64,000 bases of DNA from Nansenia antarctica (taxonomy: Eukaryota; Chordata; Actinopteri; Argentiniformes; Microstomatidae): positions 25,505,253-25,569,252 of the forward strand of contig OZ022357.1 in the NCBI GenBank assembly GCA_963989245.1. The letters are read 5' to 3'. The notes beneath the pieces are model-generated. The model saw only the letters and a program-made list of their open reading frames with translations, was not told where the DNA came from and did no database searches. Numbering within the stretch: position 1 is the stretch's first letter; every line of letters starts with the position of its first letter. Shown piece after piece: positions 24,501 through 34,411 of the stretch. A program made the translations under genes and the position numbers.

Positions 24501-26758
24501 TTAATTTGTGATTAGAAATAATCTAAAATGTAGGTTTTAACTTGTGCTATAATGTTAAAACAACATTGAATGTTGCCATCATACATGTAGGCATTAGCAT
24601 TTGGCTTATCAAAATAACTGTGCATGATTATGATTTTAATAATAACAATCGTTGTATAGAACTCATTCAGACCTGGGATCTGGCAATCAATCTTCAATCA
24701 GTCTTGGATCACTTCTGTTCTGATAAACCACCTATGGTTGGCCTGCTTAATCCTGGCACTGAAGGGCCACTGTCCTTAGAACAGCCGTGCTTTTTCACCT
24801 ACTAAATGACCTCCTCTTTACAATGCTCAAGCTGCTATTTACACACAACGACCACTAGTTGTCCGCTTGTAAATGAGCCTGCTTCCTACACAGAAAAACG
24901 GCAAAATAGCTTCATACTAGCTTATCCTGGTGTGAAAATGTAAGGATACTGGGTGGTAGAACGCACATATCTAGGAAAAGGCATGAATGGACAGAAACTA
25001 AAGGTCAAATGATCCCTTATGGCTGTTCTAGTGTTAACTGGCTTTCAACTAAGCAACAGGTTGCAAAACTAGAAGGCAATGTTCCTTGGTTCAAGCACTA
25101 TGATCAGTCACATGGTTCTAGCCACAGGTGGTGGAGACGCCTGTATGGACAGTGGCCCAATAACAACAAGGCCTCTAAAATGATGACGTGAAACATTGTG
25201 TTGTATCTCAAAAGCCTTTCCTCGCCTCCTCTCTCCTTGTCTCTCTCAAAACGCATTGGAATCTTCTCCCCCCCAATGCCCTTTGAGAGCAGGAGGCAGG
25301 GAGAAAGAATGCAGGGATTCAAGGAAAGACTTGAGACTGGTTTCTAGCCAGGAGTTGTAAATTATCTGTTGTGTTGTCCAGGGCCAGAGCCATCGGGTAC
25401 CGTCAGCACAATGCAGAGGCCGTCGGAGGCTTCTTCTCTCAGATCGGGAACCTCTACATGGTGCACCACCTCTGGGGTAAAGGGAGTCATTCTTCCCCTG
25501 TCATTCATTCACACAGTATTCATCTTGTCTTGTCGTGAGCTTAGAATTCTAAGGTTCTATCTCCGTTTAGGGTAGTTCAGAGATATTGAGCGTCAAAGTT
25601 TTTACATCCCATTATGTGTTGTGAGATGGAACCTTTGTATTTTATGAATTACTAACTAAAAAATGTCAACATTTAAAAAATAACACCACACAGGCATTCA
25701 TAAACACCTAATGGATCAGATGATGTAAAAAAAACTCAATTCTGACAAAAATGGAGATAGAACCTTATAATTCTAACGTGTACCAGGCGCCTACTCTCTC
25801 CTGTAGACAAGCAGTTGGTGAAAGAAATGACCATTCATGTAATGCAGGAGGGTTTTTTGTTTGGGGATGGGGGGAGGGGGAGCGGTTCTCACTCAATTTG
25901 GGTTAGGATATGGGATCTAAAGTTTGTGATCTGTGTTTATTTTTAGCTTACAAAGACCTCCAGTCCAGAGAAGACACGAGGAACGCGGCGTGGCAGCACG
26001 AGGGTTGGGACGAGGTTGTGTATTATACAGGTGAGACACACTAACCCTAACCCACATGGCAATGAACCAACTAGGACAGTAACAGCCACCAGGATGAGCT
26101 ACAGTATTGTAACTAAGCTACAGAGAGGAGGCCAGTTAACAGACCACTTAAAACAAGCTGCCATATCAACATGTGATTGTGTCAGGTGTAAACAGCTGAC
26201 CTGTCATCTGACAGACATCAAGCACTGACTTAAGTGTCCTGCCTGAATTAATTTAGCTCCACTGGCGGACGCAGGGGCGGACGCAGGGGGGGCAACCGCC
26301 CCTCCTGGTGCCCCCACGGTTGAAAAACGTCTCTCTTAAGTGCCCTTTTGAGTGGCAAAAATGCCCTTTTGAGTGGCAAAAATGAGAGGACGTACCCTAT
26401 TGGTGCCCCTCCAATGGTCTAAACTTGACCATGTGCCCCCACAGTTGAAAAACGTCGCACTAAAGTGCCCTTTTGAGTGGCAAAATGAGAGGATGTGCCC
26501 TATTGGCTGCCCTTCCAATGGTCTAAACTTGACCATGTGCACTGATGGGGTCCCATGTTGTGCAGTAGGTGCCCTTTTTTCCTTTTCGCCCCCCCCTGCC
26601 CTTCAAACAGCCTGAGTCCGCCACAGTTTAGCTCCATTGGGTTTTCCGTTGCATCCAACCCTCCTGCCCCCTGACCCTGTCTCTTCTCTCTAGTCCCTCT
26701 CATTCAGCACATGGACTCCAGGATCATGATCCCCATGAAGTCCTCCCCCCTGCAGTAG
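16620..26758 (+). CDS. nipsnap2: NIPSNAP2 mitochondrial protein, 10 coding exons, 286 aa
   Basis: Complete gene. Coding exons: 16620-16711, 18115-18254, 18409-18454, 18819-18913, 21634-21704, 22501-22641, 23938-23969, 25382-25476, 25947-26030, 26694-26758. All junctions are GT-AG and phases agree, giving 286 codons plus stop, the length of human NIPSNAP2. The Arg-rich N-terminus (MATRVLQRFGSG) looks like a mitochondrial presequence. Recognised blocks include REDSWFKSLFVRKVDPRKDA, FHNVKPECLDAYNQL, ELVGTWNTWYGEQDQAVHMW, NQLLLEFSFWNEPVPRPGPN, IYELRSYQLRPGTMIEWGNY and the C-terminal RIMIPMKSSPLQ. NIPSNAP proteins have two ferredoxin-like NIPSNAP domains and are linked to mitochondrial quality control; this is family knowledge. 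The paralogue NIPSNAP1 is similar, but the neighbours psph, phkg1 and chchd2 favour NIPSNAP2. Introns are loaded with tandem repeats, including one abutting the acceptor at 22500. Confidence 0.95.
17074..17181. repeat. 8-bp tandem TTACAATG in nipsnap2 intron 1
   Basis: About 13 units of TTACAATG with occasional TTACTATG. Confidence 0.9.
17234..17754. repeat. 43-bp tandem array in nipsnap2 intron 1
   Basis: About 12 units built on CCATTAATGTTCTATTG, TTTATACTTAGAGAGATACA and ATGTTT. The first units carry TATAAATAGAGTGATACA instead, so variants are ordered along the array, suggesting stepwise expansion. Confidence 0.9.
18500..18598. repeat. GT microsatellite just after nipsnap2 exon 3
   Basis: (GT)n starting about 45 bases downstream of the exon 3 donor at 18455. 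Confidence 0.95.
18950..19325 (-). mobile_element. MITE family A in nipsnap2 intron 4, 6 terminal units
   Basis: Reverse orientation, starting CGTGACGTTAGAATTATAAG and ending in six copies of the 26-bp unit (here CGGAGATAGAACCTTATCAT plus TCTAAA), then CTCACG. It starts 36 bases after the exon 4 donor. Confidence 0.88.
20066..21313 (+). mobile_element. Possible Harbinger-like remnant with Myb/SANT start
   Basis: In nipsnap2 intron 4. The open frame at 20066-20311 begins with basic residues and KKRNVTQCEMEVLVGEVEAR, which resembles the start of Myb/SANT-like domains carried by fish Harbinger transposons; the rest of the domain is damaged (ITNAKK remains). The right side ends near 21313 with AACGTTTATGAACGAGGCCC, reminiscent of Harbinger termini (GGGCCTCRTTYATAAA on the reverse strand). 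A matching left terminus was not found, so boundaries are soft. A GGGGTCGGGGTTGGGG-type G-rich run lies at about 20540-20630. Confidence 0.4.
22190..22497. repeat. CCCT microsatellite forming the pyrimidine tract of a splice acceptor
   Basis: About 300 bases of (CCCT)n/(CCTC)n run directly into CTCTCCTCCCTACAG, the acceptor of the nipsnap2 exon that starts at 22501. The repeat on the sense strand is the polypyrimidine tract itself. Confidence 0.95.
23092..23475. repeat. 24-bp minisatellite, 16 units, nipsnap2 intron 6
   Basis: Sixteen head-to-tail units of CACCAGAGTACCAGTGTACT plus AAAG, nearly identical (one AAAG to ACAG change near 23256). The unit length is a multiple of three, so reading frames stay open on both strands. 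These frames are artefacts. Confidence 0.97.
24115..24221. mobile_element. Fold-back MITE family D, copy 2 (short)
   Basis: In nipsnap2 intron 7. Arms GTGGAGGCTGCTCAAGGTAG...ATCGGAGGACAG and CTACCTCCGCAGCCTCC, with TCATTGTGATGCATGGAAT inside. Related to 6307 and 45964, but much of the right arm is lost. Confidence 0.7.
25534..25780 (+). mobile_element. MITE family A, 1 terminal unit
   Basis: In nipsnap2 intron 8, about 57 bases after the donor at 25477. Begins CGTGAGCTTAGAATTCTAAG and ends AATTCTAACG. Confidence 0.85.
26260..26626 (+). mobile_element. hAT-type MITE, copy 4
   Basis: In the last intron of nipsnap2. Flanked by a perfect 8-bp direct repeat, TTTAGCTC (26252-26259 and 26627-26634). 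Interior as in the copies at 8948 and 11782. Confidence 0.9.
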
Positions 26759-26967
26759 GAGGAGGAGGGGACGCTGGATGCCTGAAGGTCAAGGTTCAAG
26801 GTGCACCTCCTCCGTTCAAGTGTAACAATTATGTCCGAAATGTCACTGCCGTGGTCTCAACCTGCTCTGAATATTGCCATTGCCTTTTGATTTTTTGTTT
26901 GTCTTTTACTTTACCCATTGCTGACTGACTGTGCACCAGCAAACAATATGTAGTACTTTGGGAGAAA

Positions 26968-26973
26968 AATAAA
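26968..26973 (+). terminator. nipsnap2 polyadenylation signal
   Basis: AATAAA about 210 bases after the stop codon, in GAGAAAAATAAACTATCACT. This is the best candidate for the mRNA 3' end. Confidence 0.6.
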
Positions 26974-26979
26974 CTATCA

Positions 26980-27991
26980 CTGAGACACAGGAGAAAGAAT
27001 ATCATGTTCATCTTGAATTCTGTGGCGAAATATTTTTACATTTTAGTCATTTAGCAGATGCTCTCTTTAACAGGAGATCAGGCATTGACTGACATGAGTG
27101 TACGGTACAAATGCTTTTTTGTTTTGGGACAGGATGGGAAAAAATCAGCATGTTACCCTCCTGATAGTAGTTGGGTCGACGCTTGATGTGTAACATGCTG
27201 TGCCACATTAAGACCAGTCAGTCGGTCACGGCCGATCTCTGTTCTTAAACCCAACCAAAGTGCTGCTTTGTGAGGACAGAGCTCGACCACCGCCGGTATA
27301 TCTGGGGAATAAGAATTGAATTATTTAGCAACTATGGCAAGACTTGACAAAAAGCCCTACTGATACTCAATGTGTGTGTGATGTAGTGGTTATTTATGTA
27401 TTTATTTATGGAATGTATATTATTATATTGAATAAATCGTCGATCTATCACATTGTTATACTGCACTTTTTGTAAAGTCTGTTATAATCAATGCCGTTGT
27501 TACTGACTCGATCCGACTACTAGAAAGACTGAAAGAGAATTTCTGCCGAATTGTCAATTACTCCAAATACCAAACGTGTTGCAGATCATCTGAATAGTTA
27601 CTGACTGAATACGGAGCTGTGTGGTGAAGGCCCCAGGCCTCAGAAGCTTCACTGAGGTATTATCTGAACCCAAATGTGTTTGTGAAAATGTAAAAAGAAA
27701 GAAAAGTACTTATGTATTGATTGATTCTCTCCCTTGTTTTATTTCCCCATCATCATCATTATGCAGGCAGTTTGATGCATTTTTATCTTTCTGGTCTGGT
27801 CTGTTCTTTCCTTGTGGTAAATGATCGCATGCCCAGTTTTTTTAAAACATGTTTTTATCTGATTTAAGATATTTAAGATGTTTCCAGTTGGGCATAATAA
27901 TCAAACACTGTAAATGTTACACAACTGGTTTCTAATGTCATTGAACATTTCTGTTCAGGTCCTACATTGTAATGAAACTCAATCTGTAATT
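26980..27991. other. Intergenic, no confirmed gene
   Basis: AT-rich. A piece of the CATTTAGCAGATGCT dispersed repeat lies at about 27040-27070. A second AATAAA is at about 27430. No coding exon is recognised. Confidence 0.5.
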
Positions 27992-28099
27992 ATGAAGAAG
28001 ACGCTGCTGCTCATTGTGATTTTAATAGTAGCATGCCTCAGCTTCGTTCTTCATGTATGGGGTATTTATGACAAAGGTGACGAGAATGTCCGTACATAA
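27992..28099 (+). CDS. Possible membrane micropeptide, 35 aa
   Basis: The frame starts MKKTLLLIVILIVACLSFVL and ends GDENVRT. The first 20 or so residues form one clear hydrophobic segment after two lysines (signal peptide or single membrane anchor), followed by a short charged tail. The same frame is open upstream to an ATG at 27914, and TTTCTGTTCAG at about 27949-27959 looks like a splice acceptor, so this could instead be the last exon of a longer gene. AATAAA overlaps the stop codon region (28099-28104), as in compact 3' ends. No family is recognised; without expression evidence it may be chance. Confidence 0.3.
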   Translation: MKKTLLLIVILIVACLSFVLHVWGIYDKGDENVRT

Positions 28100-28148
28100 A
28101 TAAAGCTATTCAAAGAGAAACTCTATGTTGTCTAGTCATTGTCTAGTA

Positions 28149-28540
28149 CAGGGTATATACAGGAATCTGGAGGTTAATTTCAATACCTTTCTAAGACTTT
28201 TTAAAGACCTTGTCAATATTTTTCCAGACCTCACCGCCACCTTGAGCTGTAACCGTTTACATCAGTGACACCTTTAACTTAACAGCTTTAGTTTGCAATA
28301 GACTAGACCACTATCATACAACACAATTTCCGGTTCATCTTTGTTTTTTAAATAAATTCACGAACTTTTACTAAAAGTTTTTAGGACTCAAACTCTTTGG
28401 ACAGAGTCTAATTCAGAAAAATACCAACAAAATTAAAAATTCAATCGTGATAATACTTTTTAATACTTATTAAGGGTCTTGATTTTCCCAAAATTGATTT
28501 ATCAACTTTGAATACTTTTCAAGACACCGCGGATACCCTG
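28149..28540. mobile_element. DNA-transposon remnant family C, copy 1
   Basis: Bounded by CAGGGTAT and ATACCCTG inverted ends, with the right side reading GACACCGCGGATACCCTG. The CAGGG start suggests a hAT-type non-autonomous element. No clean target duplication is seen. A second, partial copy is at 62299. Confidence 0.65.
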
Positions 28541-28994
28541 TAGTAGTCACTAGTCACTCAGACGCTAAGCGAGAAGGCTGTTGTGTTACACAGAAACAAT
28601 GGACAAGAAAATAAGCAAACACAGTTGCATGTTACACTTTACTACTATTAGTGTCAATGATCAAATTAAAACATCTATCATGAAAATTGCACATACTTTC
28701 CACCTACATCTTTGACACACAAAAAGTGCTGTTTTAAAAACACTGAGATCTCTCAAAAGTACATTTGTTTAACTTTTTTAGTATTCTTCTGTAGTATAAA
28801 AATCACCAAGGGCAATAAACCCAAGAAGACATAGATACACCTGTGTCACTATTGTAGTGTAAACATTTCTCATTCATTATAAAACTCTACTGACAAGTCA
28901 ATAGAATTGTGCACTGGATAAAAACCATCAAAGGCAGGTAAATAACATTAGTAAAAATAGTTGTAGAGCTACGGGGGGTTCAAGAACATCGTCG

Positions 28995-31900
28995 TTAGAT
29001 GTTCTTCTCCAATTCTTTTAGCAGCTCTCTGAAGCTCGTCACGTACCACGAACAACTTTCCTTGACAAACTGCCTGACGACATTTCCTCCGAATCCAATG
29101 AAAGCATTCTGAAAAACAATCAATGTAGAGTTAGGAACACAGTTTAAAAGGCAACAACGGCTATTCCTTTTCAGCAAATCCAGTCAACTCGCTTCATAGG
29201 CCCTGGCCCTCCTGACAATTAAGTATTGTCATCTGTTGAACAGAAAGCTATATTCCATCTAGCAAAGACGTCTACCATCTACAATACCAGCTGGTCAGTG
29301 TTAAAGGACAGCTTACTGCGGGGGGGCAGGCCTCTAGGCCTCTAGGTAACTTACTGCGGGGGGGCAGGCTTCCAGGTCTGTGGCTCCGTCTCCGATCATC
29401 ACCACGTTCTCAAAGCCGTGCTTCTCCCTCAGCATGCTGATCACTCTTCCCTTCCCTCCGCTCTCCGCTGTGGGCTGGGCCTCGTCAAAGCCAGCGTACT
29501 CACCTAGAGAGGACAGCAGGTTTGAATTACACACATGGAGGGAAAGAATCAGACTGACCCAAGCTACTTTAACTGCACAGAGTCACTTTGATTTTATTTA
29601 TTTGATAATCAAAAACTGGTCCCGCCGGAGACAACCCCCGGCAGGGGCTCCCCGGGGGTGGGGGGGGTCCACCGCTGGGTGCTGGTAGACAAACTGGCTA
29701 GTAGTCGCTCTATGAGTAGAGGGCTGCAAGGGAGTTTTCCTGGCTACACAGTGTACAGGTTTTTACTTTTGCCTGCTTGCGGCTCTGTCAGTATGTGAAG
29801 CGCATTGAGTTGCATCTTGTAAGAAATGCGCTATACAAATAACATTTGATTTGATTTGAAGTTACTGCACCGAGTCACTTTGATTTGATTTATTTGATCA
29901 TCAAAAACGGGTCCCGCCGGGGACATCAGTACAAACATGAAAATCGATTTCCATAACTATTAAGTAGGCATCAAGGACATGCGCTGTCTGCGGAGGGGAG
30001 GGGCATCAGCAGCGACACCTCTCACCACCACAGACACCTCTCACCACAGCCAGGGACTGTCTGCCCTCCTCCCATTGGCTGTACAGGAGTCTAGACCTAT
30101 CGCCCTTGTCCTGTCCATACCATACTGTACATCATAACTGTACACATCATATTGATACTCATCTCATGTATGTTCACCTTTTATATTTTCTTTATTTAGA
30201 CCCAACTGTAATACCTCATTCTGTAACAACATGCACTGTCTACATATCATGTCTTTTGCACTCTCTCTGGTTAGATGCCAAACTAAGTTTCGTTAGTTCC
30301 CAGTACTCTGAATCTTACCTAATCCAATGTAGAGATCACACATTATGACCATAATGTGATTCTGTTTAATGTATTTTTGCCCAAGGCCCAAAGGCCCACT
30401 ATCCAGGATATTCCTGTTAGCTCTTGTTTCTCCAACTCTGCTACAGCCAGTACACGTTCAGAAAGAAGCCTTCCTTTTCTAACAGTTTTGCCGCTTCAAC
30501 AGCTCCAGTTCCCTCCCAGCAGACCATGGATCAGGTAGATAGTTTTAATGTGATGTGGCAGGTAACCCTGTGGCTCCCTATTCCAAGAAAAAGGGTTAGC
30601 CAGAGCCACTCCCTAGCCTGGCTAAATAGTTACATCTTCCCATTAAACCCCAGGATTTGTGTTTAGTATGATCTAATGATTGCTTGAAAGATATTAGGTG
30701 TTGGATGTACCAGACATTTTTACAATAGAATGACAGTAAATGTGAGCTAGTCATATTTAGCCCTCCTAGCTCCACGGTGGCAATACAGGACAGTCTTGTC
30801 TGTCTGTCTACCAATGTCATATCTTCAGCTCCAAACCTAAGAGTGTTTTTGATTTCGCGCAATTTCGAGAAACAAATGAATCGGGAAACATTTTCCAAAA
30901 CACAGCCTTTCTTGTCATTTGCTGAGCTAGAAGAAGTCATCCATGCTTTCATTTTCGTTTAGATTATTTCAACTCCCTCTATTCTTCCCTCAGTAAAAAG
31001 TCTCTCTCATGGTTACAGAGTCCAAAATGCAGCAGCTAAACTTTTAAACAAGTATTTTGTTTTTGTTTACATGTTGACACTCAAATGTCCCAAACATCTC
31101 TAACCACCTCAACGTTGAGGAGCTGGCACTGAGATGTGTAACCCCATGCTCCCAGTATTTAACCACAACAGCACAACCACACCATCCAGACATTAGGGCT
31201 TCTTTTCATACGGCACATTGTTTGGCTTAGCCCAGGGTTAACAAATGCATATGTTACGGTACATGTGGGGAAAACGGTACATGTGGGAAAACTAGGGTTA
31301 GATAGGTGCTACGTCGACTTGGTACATGCTGGCATGTGTAACCCTAACCCTAACCCTAACCCTAACCGTAGCACCCTAGCACCTAACCCTAACCCTAGTT
31401 TTCCCACATGTACCGTATTCCCACATGTACCGTAACATATTATAAGCTAGACCTGGATAAGAAAGCATAGTGTAGAAAGTCCTGTCCATAAAACTACAGT
31501 ATCAACCTGGGTTGGGTCTGGTGGTGCTGCTCGGCTCTTACCATTGAAGTAGAACTTGAGGCGGTTGGCGTAGACGTGATGCAGGGGGATGTCGAGCTGC
31601 GTGGCCACGTGTTCCACGATACAGCGAAAGCCGCCAGAGATGAGGAACACTTTAACGTTGCGCTGGTGCAGGCTGTCGACAAGCTCCCTGGGTAGTTAAA
31701 CGACAGTTAGGAAGGCAGGCAGTTTCCTCTCAAAACAAAAAACAACAAAGACATTTGATAACAGATCAATGCCACTTGCAACTTGATGGTTTATGTGTAT
31801 TTGGTGGCGTTAACGTAGCAGTAGGTTTATGACAAAACAAAGCAGATACTTACTTAATACCTGCAGTCAGCTGGGGAGGGTGGTCAGTTATAAGTTTGTT

Positions 31901-32292
31901 CACTTGCTCCCGTGAGCATCTGATGATGGACAGGCGGTCGGTCAGAGCCGTTTTGAAAGTAACAGATCCACCCATGGCCTTGCGAGTCCTGAAATTTAGA
32001 AATGTAGAACACAATGTTCTCAGCAAGGCGATGAACTGTTTGACTATGAACTTTAAGGACACGAAATACCAGTTGTATTGTAACAGTAGTCAAACTTAAG
32101 AACTTTCTATTCACAGTTGTCAAGTCAAATCAGAGTGAATAGCTACAACACATACATCTCTGTGACCGCGTCCCCAACCCCACAGAACTTGGCCAGCTCA
32201 TCGATGCCCTCCTCCCTGATCACGGTGCTGTCCACGTCGAAGCACACCGCGTCTGCCCTCCGGAAGATCTCCATCGTCTGTGATAAAGTCAT
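28995..32292 (-). CDS. psph: Phosphoserine phosphatase, 5 coding exons, 226 aa
   Basis: Catalyses the last step of L-serine synthesis: O-phospho-L-serine plus water to serine plus phosphate, in the cytosol, Mg-dependent, HAD family. Coding exons in transcript order: 32292-32156, 31988-31854, 31687-31542, 29503-29355, 29108-28995; all GT-AG with consistent phases, 226 aa (human 225). HAD motif I is FDVDSTVIREEGIDELA (nucleophile Asp19, Asp21). Motif II is LISGGFRCIVEHVA (Ser108). The motif III lysine is in ESGGKGRV (Lys157). Motif IV is MIGDGATDLEACPPA (Asp178, Asp182). The C-terminus reads NAFIGFGGNVVRQFV. An acceptor (TTATTTTTTCAG) lies 4 bases before the ATG, so a 5' exon exists upstream, perhaps at 33823-33905. 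Introns carry LINE and fold-back elements. Confidence 0.97.
29640..29865 (+). mobile_element. SINE/LINE-tail repeat in psph intron 4
   Basis: Shares the tail TTTGCCTGCTTGCGGCTCTG...TGAAGCGCATTGAGT...GCGCTATACAAAT with 63255-63365. The GCGCTATAYAAAT ending is the L2-type 3' tail used by many fish SINEs. A G-rich stretch precedes it. A duplicate of its start lies at about 29870-29930. Confidence 0.6.
29985..30330 (+). mobile_element. Non-LTR retrotransposon 3' region
   Basis: ACACCTCTCACCACCACAGA...CTTTTGCACTCTCTCTGGTT...AGATGCCAAACTAAGTTTCG is the familiar 3' UTR pattern of fish Rex/CR1-type LINEs. No coding part is attached. Confidence 0.5.
30777..31210 (+). mobile_element. L2-like LINE reverse transcriptase C-terminal fragment
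   Basis: Frames read APNLRVFLISRNFEKQMNR, KTQPFLSFAELEEVIHAFIF, then DYFNSLYSSLSKKSLSWLQ and, after a frameshift, VQNAAAKLL. This matches the ...LSFADLEKVIHAFI..RLDYCNSL..VQNAAA pattern of L2/CR1 reverse transcriptases. It lies in psph intron 3. Confidence 0.75.
31249..31440. repeat. Fold-back element with telomere-type repeats
   Basis: Left arm ATATGTTACGGTACATGTGG...AAAACTAGGGTTAG...GGTGCTACG. Right arm is its reverse complement with CGTAGCACC...CTAACCCTAACCCTAG...CACATGTACCGTAACATAT. CCCTAA runs at about 31331-31358 and 31385-31397. It lies in psph intron 3. Confidence 0.85.
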
Positions 32293-32552
32293 TCTGCTGA
32301 AAAAATAACAAGATAAACCCTTTTTAGACACAAACACCTCTGTTGGCTCTCCCTTGACTAGGAGCAATCTGGGTCACAGTGGCAATGTCTACAGTGTGTC
32401 ACTTAGATGAGTGGGAGAAGGATAGATGATTTAATTTGACCACATAGACATTATTATAGTATCAAGAAGTCATGTGATGGAAAAACGTGAACTTGATAAT
32501 AAGCCTCTGGAGAATGTGTTTGTTAGGCTGGGGGAGAAGGAAACCGGGTATG

Positions 32553-33615
32553 ATTGAATTGAGATCTGCAAAACGCATGGTAGAAATTAATTATGTATTC
32601 AATGCCAATGCGCGTCAACATGTATCGACTTGGTTAGTAGTTGTACATCCGTAATAGCGCAAGATCTGTAATTTTCCATCTTTTTTAGTTCCCCCCAGGG
32701 ACTCTGTAGGTAGACAGACAGGTCTATAGGTAGACAGACAGGTTGCTAAGGACAAACAGACTGAAGCTCAGCTTCTACCCCAGGGCCATTCAGGCCCTGA
32801 ACACAGCAAAGACCTAGGTTCTAGGCCCTGGACAATCTAGACAATTTGATGGCAGCTACTGGATTGTAATCAAGTGCAATACTGAAACACAACTGTGAAC
32901 ATTTCAAACCTGCAAACTGCGACACTTTAAATGAATGTGCAATAACACTATGTGCAATATGACAACCCTCGGGTACATAAGGTTCAGAGAATAGGAAATG
33001 TTAGAATAGGTATAGCATAGCATAGAGTACAGCACAGTGTTTTATTTGTATAGTATAGTATAGTGGATAGTGTACATTTCCCTTCTTGTTTTTAGTATTT
33101 CTTTCCTAGCACCAGGGGAGCCACCCCTCCCAAATGTCGTTGTTTGGTACCTGTACTATATCAATGACAATAAAGACCATTCATTCATTCATTCATTCAT
33201 TCATTCATTCATTCATTCATTCATTCATTCATTCATAAGGATCACGACAGTTGCACGACAGGACAGAGATACAATGTAACGAGCCCAACACGACTTCACA
33301 ACTTTATCATCATTACCAATGAATTCGTCTAAATGTCAGCAAAACGTTTTCTGGGTAAATGAACATCTAAACCCTCTAATGCTGGTCTGGATACAGACTT
33401 TGACAAACAGCTGTATCCAGACCAGCATTAAGGCTTTAGTTGTTCAAAAACTATGGAAAATTACAGATCTTGCGCTATTACGGATGTACAACTACACTCT
33501 CACCAAGTCGACACATGTTGACGCGCATTGGCATTGAATGCATAATTAATGTGTACCATGCGTTTTGCGTTTTGCAGATGCAAAGTTTTTCATTCAATCA
33601 CCGGTTGTTTGTTCT
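32553..33615. repeat. Interrupted inverted repeat (arms about 135-170 bp) with nested LINE
   Basis: The left arm (about 32553-32686: ATGATTGAATTGAGATCTGC...AACGCATGG...CCAATGCGCGTCAACATGT...GTACATCCGTAATAGCGCAA) is the reverse complement of the right arm (about 33448-33615). Between them lie a LINE 3' end and a perfect hairpin at about 33378-33431 (AATGCTGGTCTGGATACAG and its complement). Confidence 0.85.
32700..33236 (+). mobile_element. Truncated LINE 3' end with ATTC tail
   Basis: The coding remnant near 32743-32810 reads LLRTNRLKLSFYPRAIQALN, the end of a CR1/Rex-like reverse transcriptase. It is followed by a 3' UTR with CAATGACAATAAAGACCATT and (CATT)n to 33236. Same family as 6827-7282 and 48600-48890. 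Confidence 0.8.
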
Positions 33616-33822
33616 GTTCTGTTCTGTAACTGTTGCATCACCCAGCCAGAGAAACAAGCTGGCATCGCAGAATGAGAGATTTCTATAATTATTCACGTTT
33701 GGAATCACAAAGGAAAACCGGAGCAAAACATTTGCAATGAAACAGCCGTGGAACCGCAAACTCAACACCAAGGTTACACAACCAGATCTGAACCCATGCG
33801 AATGAATGAATTAGTGAATTAC

Positions 33823-34190
33823 CTCTGAAAGGAATCCTTCTCTGTCCCCTCTGAGTCTCTCTTCTGCATAGGGGTGGAGGTGCAGCGAGACAGCGAGCAC
33901 AAGTTACCTTTCTGCAACAAAATAATAATAAAATAATAAAAATTGTTTGTGCAAAATGTTCTCCCTGGCAGATAAAGCGTTGATATGCCACAGACAGACA
34001 GACAGACAGACAGACTTTCCCAGCTCGGACCGCTGCCAGATGAATAAGTTCATTGGAGCAGAAAAGAAAAGAGAGAAAAGCGCCGAGCGAATCAAAAGAA
34101 AGCCGGTACGTGAGACCCGCCTCCTGCTCTGTGATTGGCTGGGAGGCCGGGGGCCAGGGGGGCCCCCCGAGGTTCAGGGGGGGGCACAGT
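33823..34190 (-). promoter_or_regulatory. Candidate psph 5' exon and promoter
   Basis: On the minus strand a possible 5' exon ends CCTTTCAGAG at a GTAATT donor (exon edge 33823). An ATG at 33869 starts MQKRDSEGTEKDSFQ, and splicing to the psph acceptor would stay in frame with the known start. Upstream, 34080-34190 is CpG-rich (GACCCGCCTCCTGCTCTGTG...GATTGGCTG, with a CCAAT box on the minus strand). No transcript evidence; the psph first exon could lie elsewhere. Confidence 0.3.
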
Positions 34191-34191
34191 G

Positions 34192-34196
34192 TGTGC

Positions 34197-34228
<32 letters not shown>

Positions 34229-34270
34229 CTTGTGTCTTTTGTGTGTGTGCGTGTGTGTGTGTTGTGTGTC

Positions 34271-34317
<47 letters not shown>

Positions 34318-34321
34318 GTGT

Positions 34322-34377
<56 letters not shown>

Positions 34378-34378
34378 C
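34192..34378. repeat. GT microsatellite
   Basis: Compound (GT)n with TTGTGTC and GGGG interruptions, next to G-runs on both sides. Long Cys/Val and Thr/His frames here are artefacts. Confidence 0.95.
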
Positions 34379-34411
34379 GGGGGGAGGGGGGCATTATTAA
34401 CCATGGGCATT

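Noticed and set aside
31331..31397. Chromosome end
   Set aside because: Only a few telomere units, inside a palindrome within a gene intron; interstitial.
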